6,390 nt of DNA from Nitrospirota bacterium (GTDB lineage: Bacteria > Nitrospirota > Nitrospiria > Nitrospirales > NS-4). The stretch is from positions 1 through 6,390 of the forward strand of contig VBOF01000223.1 in the NCBI GenBank assembly GCA_005877855.1, given 5' to 3'. A program made the position numbers and the translations under genes. Below are positions 1 through 4,468 of the stretch, in pieces. Positions within the stretch are counted from its first letter, which is position 1; each line of letters opens with the position of its first letter. The notes under the pieces are model-generated. The model was given only the letters and a program-made list of their open reading frames with translations. It made no database searches and was not told where the DNA came from.

Positions 1-203
1 AGGGACGCTGGCGGGTCGTCTTCAAGCGCTCCATGGAGACGCGCGATCCCGACAACGATGCTGCGTTCGGGCCCGGGCGCATGCAGACGGTCGCCTTTGC
101 GGTCTGGAACGGCGAGAACAAGGAGCGCAACGGGCAGAAAGCCATCGCGCCCTGGCTCCAGTTGATCATCGATCCGATCCCTTCTGAGCGAGTCGAGAAG
201 TAG
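1..203 (+). CDS. C-terminal fragment of an EB_dh-domain haem b protein (NXR/ethylbenzene dehydrogenase gamma-subunit-like), 5' end outside window
   Basis: An open frame enters from the left edge (first full codon at 3) and ends at the TAG at 201-203, giving 66 residues. The fragment contains RWRVVFKRSM, then GRMQTVAFAVWNGENKERNG, then QKAIAPWLQLIIDP. This matches the end of the ethylbenzene dehydrogenase haem-binding domain, where a 'VAFAVWDG...E..G.K..S.W..L' segment closes the beta-sandwich. Known members are the gamma subunits of type II DMSO-reductase-family enzymes (ethylbenzene dehydrogenase, chlorate and selenate reductases, nitrite oxidoreductase NxrC). They bind one haem b through a Met and a Lys and pass electrons between the Fe-S subunit and periplasmic cytochromes. 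I cannot place those ligands with certainty in this fragment. The domain also occurs fused to c-type haem domains, and the missing N-terminus would decide between these. The following gene's ribosome binding site overlaps the stop codon, so the two are probably co-transcribed. A nitrite oxidoreductase role is inferred, not shown. Confidence 0.75.
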   Translation, partial: GRWRVVFKRSMETRDPDNDAAFGPGRMQTVAFAVWNGENKERNGQKAIAPWLQLIIDPIPSERVEK

Positions 204-208
204 GAGAG
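202..208 (+). promoter_or_regulatory. Shine-Dalgarno of the PDZ protein, overlapping the upstream stop codon
   Basis: AGGAGAG lies nine bases before the ATG at 218 and shares its first two bases with the TAG stop (201-203) of the preceding haem b gene. Ribosomes finishing that gene would sit on this site, so translational coupling is likely. It also supports the choice of the ATG at 218. Confidence 0.8.
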
Positions 209-217
209 CTGAACCCG

Positions 218-688
218 ATGCGTTATCTGAGGATTGTCTTGAGCGGCGTGATCGTGCTCGGCATGGTCGGTCTGGCTCAGGCGGCGTCGGACGCGACGAC
301 GGATAAGAAAAGCGTGGCGCTGACGCCGGACAAAGCCGCGGACAAGAAGCAGAAGGACATCATCGCGATGGCTGAGGAGTTCGGGCTGATCGTCGGGCCG
401 GTCACTGAGGACATCCGCAAGGAACTGAACTTGCGCTCGGCCGAAGGCGTCGCGGTCTTCGAGGTGATCGGCGACAGCCTGGCGGAGTTGGCCGGCATCA
501 AGGTTGGCGCCGTCATCGCCGAGATCAATAAAAAGCCAGTCCACAACCTGGAAGACTTCGGGCGGCTGATGGCCGAGGTGCTGCGTGAGGGCAATTTCAC
601 GATCGGCACGTGGGAGCCGACCAATCCGGAAAATCAAGGTCAGGGCGGACAGCTGAACTTCCATTTCGTGCCCAAGCGCACGGATTAG
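218..688 (+). CDS. Small exported PDZ-domain protein
   Basis: The product has 156 residues. Residues 1-22 form a signal peptide (MRYLR, a hydrophobic core, then GLAQA, with probable cleavage near residue 22-23). A charged Lys/Asp-rich linker spans about 24-48. A single PDZ domain spans about 52-130 and resembles the PDZ domains of DegP/HtrA proteases: GLIVGPVTEDIRKEL (56-70), EGVAVFEV (76-83), AGIKVGAVIAEINKKPV (92-108) and LEDFGRLM (111-118). No protease domain is attached and no catalytic triad is visible, so the protein is more likely a binding or scaffold protein than an enzyme. A Gly/Gln/Asn-rich stretch and a short strand (LNFHFV) follow to the C-terminus. It sits 14 bases after the haem b subunit and 42 bases before the first pentahaem cytochrome. 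A role in assembling, docking or protecting this periplasmic redox complex is inferred from position only. The PDZ call is secure; the partner is unknown. Confidence 0.88.
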   Translation: MRYLRIVLSGVIVLGMVGLAQAASDATTDKKSVALTPDKAADKKQKDIIAMAEEFGLIVGPVTEDIRKELNLRSAEGVAVFEVIGDSLAELAGIKVGAVIAEINKKPVHNLEDFGRLMAEVLREGNFTIGTWEPTNPENQGQGGQLNFHFVPKRTD

Positions 689-718
689 CACGGGCCTCGT
701 CTGAATGCGGGCACGAGT

Positions 719-724
719 GGAGAG
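719..724 (+). promoter_or_regulatory. Shine-Dalgarno of the first pentahaem cytochrome
   Basis: GGAGAG lies six bases before the ATG at 731. This is normal spacing and it fixes the start of the cytochrome at 731. Confidence 0.7.
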
Positions 725-730
725 CGGAAC

Positions 731-2020
731 ATGAGACGAGGAGCATTCGCGGCGGGCCTGGTGGCCTTCCTGCTGGTCGGGTTCGGCACCGTCCTGTTTC
801 AAGAGGGAGCCGGGCAGGACAAGAAATCCCCCAAAGAACCCTGGATCGAGGAGATCGAAAGCGTCTTCGTGCGGTCGGAAGTCTGCCGCCAGTGCCATGA
901 CCGGCACTACGAGGAGATGGCCGGGCTTCGCGAGATGACCATGGACCTCAAGCTGATGGGCCGGGTGGACGCCGCGCTGCTCCACGGAACGGCCTTGCCC
1001 TCGCCGGTCTTCCGCGCCGTGATGGGGATCTGGCTGCAGACCAATCCCAGCGCTGCCAAGAAACAACAGTGCCTCTCCTGTCATGCCCCGGCCGTGACGA
1101 TCTTCCCGCAGTACACGGACCGGATCATCGGACAGGTCATGTCTGGAAAGGTCACGGTCGAGGGCATCAGCTGCGCCTCCTGCCACCTGGTCGAAAAACT
1201 GTCTGATGATCCCAAGAAGGTCCCATCCTTCGAGCTGACGGCCGGCAAGACCATGTACGGTCCGTTCAAAGACCCGGAAGATAACATGATCCACACCTCT
1301 TTCCATTCTCCCCTTTACAAGGGCGCGAATTTCTGTACGGCGTGTCATTTCGAGAAGCTGCGCGACAGTCGGAGCCCCACCATCGACAGCGAGATCCTGG
1401 AAGGCACCGTGTGTCAGTCCTGCCACATGGAGCAGTCGACGGGAAGCTCGACGTCGAAGCGCGGGGCCATGACGCGCGAGATCGGCCGCCATTACTTCCG
1501 CGGCATCGTGATCCCCGGGTTGATGCTGAAGAACCGGAACCTGCAGGCCGAGTGGATGCCGCGCCTTGAGATCGACGCCAAGAAGAACGGCGCCAAGGTG
1601 GACGGCCAGGTGGCCGTCATGAACGGAGCCGTGCCGCACAATTTCCCGGACGGCGATCCCGTCCTCAAACAGTTCTATCTGGCTGTCACCGTGAAGGATA
1701 AGAAAGGACGCCCGCTGGGCTCCTTCCAGAAGACATTCGGGACCCCGTACGAGCAGCTCCTAGAGCAACCCCTGGGTGACATCCTGGTCAAGGGCGGGAC
1801 GACCAAGCGGATTCCTTTCGAGCTGACGCTGAGCGACGAGGGCGAAGGTCTGCAGATCGAGGCGGTGCTGACGTACAGCCTGATTCCCAAGCCCCCCCCC
1901 GCGCTGCTGGACGGCTACCTGAAAACGCTCCAGTCTGACGCGGAGCGCGAGCGCGTCAAAAAACTGATCGCAGACTATGCTGAACCCCGCATCTTGACGT
2001 TCCGGACGAAACCCCTCTAA
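731..2020 (+). CDS. Pentahaem c-type cytochrome (cytochrome c554-like), paralogue 1
   Basis: The product has 429 residues. An N-terminal hydrophobic segment (about 5-23, after MRR) exports the protein. No clear AXA cleavage site follows it, so it may remain as a membrane anchor. Five CXXCH c-haem motifs lie at residues 52-56 (CRQCH), 114-118 (CLSCH), 148-152 (CASCH), 202-206 (CTACH) and 228-232 (CQSCH). Six further histidines (59, 85, 188, 192, 254, 303) could act as distal ligands, so bis-His coordination of all five haems is possible. The haem region resembles the cytochrome c554 superfamily used in nitrogen and metal respiration. From about 270 a haem-free, probably beta-sandwich domain follows, containing the VPHNFPDGDP motif, and it ends in a Glu/Arg/Lys-rich helix (about 400-415). 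The next gene encodes a clear paralogue. The likely role is periplasmic electron transfer to or from the haem b protein encoded upstream; the physiological partner is not proven. A run of nine C lies near the 3' end. Confidence 0.92.
   Translation: MRRGAFAAGLVAFLLVGFGTVLFQEGAGQDKKSPKEPWIEEIESVFVRSEVCRQCHDRHYEEMAGLREMTMDLKLMGRVDAALLHGTALPSPVFRAVMGIWLQTNPSAAKKQQCLSCHAPAVTIFPQYTDRIIGQVMSGKVTVEGISCASCHLVEKLSDDPKKVPSFELTAGKTMYGPFKDPEDNMIHTSFHSPLYKGANFCTACHFEKLRDSRSPTIDSEILEGTVCQSCHMEQSTGSSTSKRGAMTREIGRHYFRGIVIPGLMLKNRNLQAEWMPRLEIDAKKNGAKVDGQVAVMNGAVPHNFPDGDPVLKQFYLAVTVKDKKGRPLGSFQKTFGTPYEQLLEQPLGDILVKGGTTKRIPFELTLSDEGEGLQIEAVLTYSLIPKPPPALLDGYLKTLQSDAERERVKKLIADYAEPRILTFRTKPL
1892..1900 (+). repeat. 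Homopolymeric C9 tract inside the cytochrome gene
   Basis: Nine consecutive C residues encode Pro-Pro-Pro at residues 388-390 of the first pentahaem cytochrome, downstream of all haem motifs. Slippage here would change only the last 40 or so residues. The frame is intact as given. Confidence 0.95.
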
Positions 2021-2057
2021 CGCCACCCCACCTTAGCGTGGCTGAACATCGCGAGAC

Positions 2058-2063
2058 AGGGAG
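2058..2063 (+). promoter_or_regulatory. Shine-Dalgarno that selects ATG 2074 as the start of the second cytochrome
   Basis: AGGGAG lies ten bases before the ATG at 2074. The alternative in-frame GTG at 2038 has only a C-rich stretch before it and no purine-rich site. Starting at 2074 also puts the basic residues of the signal peptide (MGWTSRQVK) directly before the hydrophobic core. Confidence 0.7.
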
Positions 2064-2073
2064 CAAGCGAGCT

Positions 2074-3333
2074 ATGGGATGGACATCTCGGCAAGTGAAG
2101 ACGCTCACGGTCAGCCTCGCCATCCTGGGTGTGGTGGTTGGGGCGGGATGGGTTCAGGGCACGTTTGCTGCCAAGGATGACGAGGGCCCGATGACGCCGG
2201 AGCGGGTCTTCCCGGCCTCCTCCAAGTGCAAGAAGTGCCACCTCCGCGCCAATGAGGAATACGAAGAATCGACCATCGCGCGGGCGATTGTCTCACCGAC
2301 TTTCCGAGCGATGTTGGAAGATTACGTGAGCAAGGGAAAGGACAAGCGCTATTGCCTGAACTGCCACGCGCCCCAGTCGCTCGTGTTCCCGGACCTGGTC
2401 GATTCCATGGTCAAGCAAATCATCTCCGGGGACCTGACGTTCGAAGGGGTCGGCTGCATCCAGTGCCATCTCATCAAGGCGGTAGATCCAAATGTGAAAG
2501 GCCATCCCTCCATCAAATTGGAGCCGGGCCGGACTGTCTTCGGGGGCTACAAGGATTTCCTTGAGAGCAAGGCGCACGATTCGCAGTACCTGGATATCTT
2601 CAAGAAATCGGACCTCTGTCTGGCCTGTCATACCGTCGCCCCGCCAGGGGTGCCAACGGCGGAAGCTGTTGGGAATTGGAGAGGCAGCAAGGCGGCCAAG
2701 GAAGGGAAGAACTGCCAGACCTGCCATATGCCGCAGGGCTTCGACTCGTCGGCGAACGAGGAGAAGAAACGGGACATCGCGGGGCACGAGTTCAACGGCA
2801 AGTCCCCGGCCCTCCGCAAGCAGGCCTTTGATCTGGACTATGAAACCGACATCCAGGGGGCCCAGACCAAGCTGACCGTCAAACTGAAAAACCTGGTGCC
2901 CCATAATGTGCCCACCACCCACCCGATCTGGAATCAAGTGTATCTGCAAGTCATCATCAAAGGGCTGAACCTCCGTGAGGTCTTTAAAGAAAAGCGCGTC
3001 TACGGCCGCATCTTCGCCGATGCGAAGGGCAATCGGACGCTGCTGGATCACGATGCGGTCAAACTGCTGGAGGATACGGTCCTCAAGGCCGAGGAGACCC
3101 GCGTGGAGACCTTCACCTTCCCGACGCCGGAGGCGACCCCCTCATTCGACGTGGAGATTTCGCTCCACTATGCCACGCCTGGCGAGTTGTGGCCGGAGGC
3201 CTTCGCCAAGCGGGTCGCCTCGTTCACGCCCAAAGGTATGACGGACCCGGTCTTCAAACCCTCGGAGATCACCAAGCGGTGCGGAAACACGAAGGTCGCG
3301 GAGGGGAAGATACAGAGGAGGCCGTGCCTGTAG
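2074..3333 (+). CDS. Pentahaem c-type cytochrome (cytochrome c554-like), paralogue 2
   Basis: The product has 419 residues from the ATG at 2074; an in-frame GTG at 2038 would add 12 residues but lacks a ribosome binding site. A signal peptide covers about 1-33, with probable cleavage after TFAA. Five CXXCH motifs lie at 52-56 (CKKCH), 94-98 (CLNCH), 128-132 (CIQCH), 182-186 (CLACH) and 214-218 (CQTCH). Spacing between motifs 2, 3 and 4 (34 and 54 residues) is identical to the preceding cytochrome, and both carry CHAP after motif 2 and CHL after motif 3. Non-motif histidines are 144, 168, 238, 277, 283, 326 and 365. Of these, 168, 238 and 277 align with 188, 254 and 303 of the neighbour. A haem-free C-terminal domain starts near 260 and carries VPHNVPTTHPIWNQVYLQV. 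The C-terminus is basic and has two cysteines (403 and 418) that are not part of haem motifs. The gene follows its paralogue after 53 bases and is probably co-transcribed with it. Periplasmic electron transfer is the expected role; the redox partner is not identified. Confidence 0.92.
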   Translation: MGWTSRQVKTLTVSLAILGVVVGAGWVQGTFAAKDDEGPMTPERVFPASSKCKKCHLRANEEYEESTIARAIVSPTFRAMLEDYVSKGKDKRYCLNCHAPQSLVFPDLVDSMVKQIISGDLTFEGVGCIQCHLIKAVDPNVKGHPSIKLEPGRTVFGGYKDFLESKAHDSQYLDIFKKSDLCLACHTVAPPGVPTAEAVGNWRGSKAAKEGKNCQTCHMPQGFDSSANEEKKRDIAGHEFNGKSPALRKQAFDLDYETDIQGAQTKLTVKLKNLVPHNVPTTHPIWNQVYLQVIIKGLNLREVFKEKRVYGRIFADAKGNRTLLDHDAVKLLEDTVLKAEETRVETFTFPTPEATPSFDVEISLHYATPGELWPEAFAKRVASFTPKGMTDPVFKPSEITKRCGNTKVAEGKIQRRPCL

Positions 3334-3340
3334 TATAGGA

Positions 3341-3401
3341 CGTTAAACGTTAATCGAAACAGCAGTTACGTTTAACGAATAACGATTAACGCTGTTATTC
3401 G
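3341..3401. repeat. Overlapping inverted repeats between convergent genes (possible bidirectional terminator or dispersed intergenic repeat)
   Basis: This AT-rich stretch lies between the stop of the second cytochrome (3333) and the stop of the convergent small gene (3395). CGTTAAACG (3341-3349) is complementary to CGTTTAACG (3369-3377). CGTTAATCG (3348-3356) is complementary to CGATTAACG (3383-3391). AACAGC plus GTTA (3358-3363, 3365-3368) pairs with TAACGCTGTT (3387-3396), a 10-bp stem with one bulged A and an 18-base loop. CGAATAAC (3376-3383) pairs with GTTATTCG (3394-3401). The pairings cross and so are mostly mutually exclusive. No T-run follows on either strand, so a classical intrinsic terminator is not shown. 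The position suggests termination for both operons, or a repeated intergenic element. Confidence 0.7.
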
Positions 3402-3649
3402 AAGACGACGGTCGAGCCGGGCGACTTGGACCGGAAGATCTGGATGGCCGCGTAGATGTTCTTGGCGGGCTGGTTCAGGACGAGCTCTGATTCCGTGATG
3501 TGGGTGTCGATCAGCTCGAACGGCCCCCCGCTGTAATAGAGGCGGCATTTGTCGATCTGGCAGCTCTTGTAGACGTGGTTGTCCAACACCAAGTCCTCCT
3601 TGGTGAAAGTCTTCTGGTCCACCACGATGTACTGAGGTTCTACGGACAT
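3395..3649 (-). CDS. Small conserved-type hypothetical protein with pentapeptide-repeat-like beta-strand pattern
   Basis: The product has 84 residues and no signal peptide or membrane segment, so it is probably cytoplasmic. The core (about 21-62) reads VLDNHVYKSCQIDKCRLYYS, then GGPFELIDTHITESELVLNQ. The alternating pattern, with short strands and residues such as 'sCqIdkCrLyYsGGPfel' repeating at about five-residue intervals, resembles small right-handed beta-helix proteins related to pentapeptide repeats. I recognise this style ('C.I.YSGGP') from small hypothetical proteins but know no function. The two cysteines at 30 and 35 lie in this pattern. No Shine-Dalgarno precedes the ATG. Instead a sigma70-like promoter ends eight bases before it, which implies a leaderless or nearly leaderless mRNA. 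It lies 50 bases after the hydrolase gene and converges with the cytochrome operon. The 113-residue frame antisense-overlapping it on the same strand is rejected as a shadow. Confidence 0.75.
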   Translation of the reverse strand: MSVEPQYIVVDQKTFTKEDLVLDNHVYKSCQIDKCRLYYSGGPFELIDTHITESELVLNQPAKNIYAAIQIFRSKSPGSTVVFE

Positions 3650-3657
3650 ATAGCGCG

Positions 3658-3686
3658 ACTATAGCAGGTCGCGGCGCCTCAGACAA
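3658..3686 (-). promoter_or_regulatory. Sigma70-like promoter for the 84-residue protein gene
   Basis: On the minus strand a -35 box TTGTCT (plus-strand 3681-3686, four of six consensus matches) is followed by a 17-base spacer and a -10 box TATAGT (plus-strand 3658-3663, five of six). The -10 box ends eight bases before the ATG at 3649, so transcription would begin at or just before the start codon. A short inverted repeat, AGACA/TGTCT (3681-3685 and 3696-3700), overlaps the -35 box and could be an operator, though the arms are only five bases long. Confidence 0.55.
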
Positions 3687-3699
3687 GCATCGTCCTGTC

Positions 3700-4452
3700 T
3701 CACCCGGTGACATCTTTCACAAATCGCCGGAGGCGCTCGAAATACGGAGCGCCCCCGACCCCCACCAGATCGTTGTGGTCGGCCCCGTGGACGACGTAGA
3801 GATCCTTCGGCGGGCGCGCCGCCTCGAAGACTGCCTGCCCTAGTTGGAGCGGCACGAGGGTATCGCGGTCCCCGTGGATGACCAGGATCGGCCGGCGGAC
3901 TTGGCGCAATCTATCGGCCAGGTTGTACTCGGCACTCACCAGCCAATCCATCGGGAGCCCCCAGTAGTGAAACCGGGCCAGGGCCGCGACGGAGGGGAAC
4001 GCGGACTCCAGGATCAGGCCGGCCGCCGGCCGTTGGCTCGCCAGCGTGCCGGCCACCGCCGCGCCCAGGGATCGGCCGAAGAGCACGACCCGTTCCGGAG
4101 GGACCTGCTTGGTCGTGATGAGGACCTCATAGGCCGCCAGCGCGTCCTGGTAGAGTCCAGGCTCTGATGGCATGCCTTCACTTCTCCCGTAGCCGCGATA
4201 GTCGAAGAGCAATACGGACAGCCCCATCCTGTGGAGCGCCGCCAGGTTCTCCAGGCGGTGAATGATATTGCCGGCGTTCCCGTGACACCACAGCAGCACC
4301 GCTGGAAGGCCGGTGGCCGGCACGTACCAGCCGAACAGGCGGGGCCCATCGTGAGCCTTGAACCAGACCTCCTCCAGGGGAAGCCGGCTGAGGCGAGCCC
4401 AGTCCCTATCCTCCCACGGCGAGGGATGGTACACCAGGAGCTGGTCAAGCAC
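3700..4452 (-). CDS. Alpha/beta hydrolase (serine hydrolase, ABHD13/Bem46-like)
   Basis: The product has 250 residues and starts at GTG, supported by a strong Shine-Dalgarno. It has the standard alpha/beta-hydrolase order: oxyanion-hole motif HGNAGN (57-62), DYRGYGRS (84-91), nucleophile elbow GRSLG (126-130) with Ser128, acid in HGDRDTLVP (193-201) with Asp197, and His226 in GADHND. The triad is complete, so it should be an active esterase, lipase, thioesterase or peptidase; the substrate cannot be read from the sequence. The closest style is the ABHD13/Bem46 or 'serine aminopeptidase S33-like' group. Members of that group usually carry an N-terminal membrane segment or lipobox. Here the N-terminus (MLDQLLVYHPSPWEDRDW) is short and polar, so the enzyme is predicted to be cytoplasmic or only loosely membrane-associated. 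The start lies 14 bases after the DUF4105 stop and the two are probably translated together, which hints at an acyl- or lipid-related job in the envelope. Confidence 0.92.
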   Translation of the reverse strand: MLDQLLVYHPSPWEDRDWARLSRLPLEEVWFKAHDGPRLFGWYVPATGLPAVLLWCHGNAGNIIHRLENLAALHRMGLSVLLFDYRGYGRSEGMPSEPGLYQDALAAYEVLITTKQVPPERVVLFGRSLGAAVAGTLASQRPAAGLILESAFPSVAALARFHYWGLPMDWLVSAEYNLADRLRQVRRPILVIHGDRDTLVPLQLGQAVFEAARPPKDLYVVHGADHNDLVGVGGAPYFERLRRFVKDVTG

Positions 4453-4458
4453 GGAACG

Positions 4459-4468
4459 CCCTCCTCCT
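4459..4468 (-). promoter_or_regulatory. Very strong Shine-Dalgarno of the hydrolase, overlapping the DUF4105 stop
   Basis: On the minus strand AGGAGGAGGG lies six bases before the GTG start at 4452 and overlaps the TAG stop (plus-strand 4467-4469) of the upstream gene. The near-perfect anti-16S match compensates for the GTG start and supports both the start choice and translational coupling. Confidence 0.85.

Noticed and set aside
689..730. CTCGT/ACGAG inverted repeat between the PDZ gene and the first cytochrome
   Set aside because: Only five base pairs with a 12-base loop and no T-run, so not evidence of a terminator inside the operon.
2022..2042. Short hairpin GCCAC/GTGGC between the two cytochrome genes
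   Set aside because: Only five base pairs with an 11-base loop and no T-run; too weak to call a terminator or attenuator.
2038..2073. GTG at 2038 as the start of the second cytochrome
   Set aside because: No purine-rich site precedes it, and the ATG at 2074 has AGGGAG at ten bases and gives a normal signal peptide.
2293..3051. A 252-residue open frame on the minus strand, antisense to the second cytochrome
   Set aside because: It lies wholly inside a gene with five haem motifs, has no recognisable domain and is the usual by-product of GC-rich codon usage.
3372..3713. A 113-residue minus-strand frame overlapping the 84-residue gene
   Set aside because: The 84-residue frame has the coherent beta-strand pattern and a promoter at its ATG; the longer frame is Arg/Pro-rich, typical of a shadow, and overlaps the hydrolase end.
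3844..4167. A 107-residue plus-strand frame within the hydrolase gene
   Set aside because: Antisense to the nucleophile elbow and the acid motif of a clear alpha/beta hydrolase; no domain and rich in Arg and Gly.
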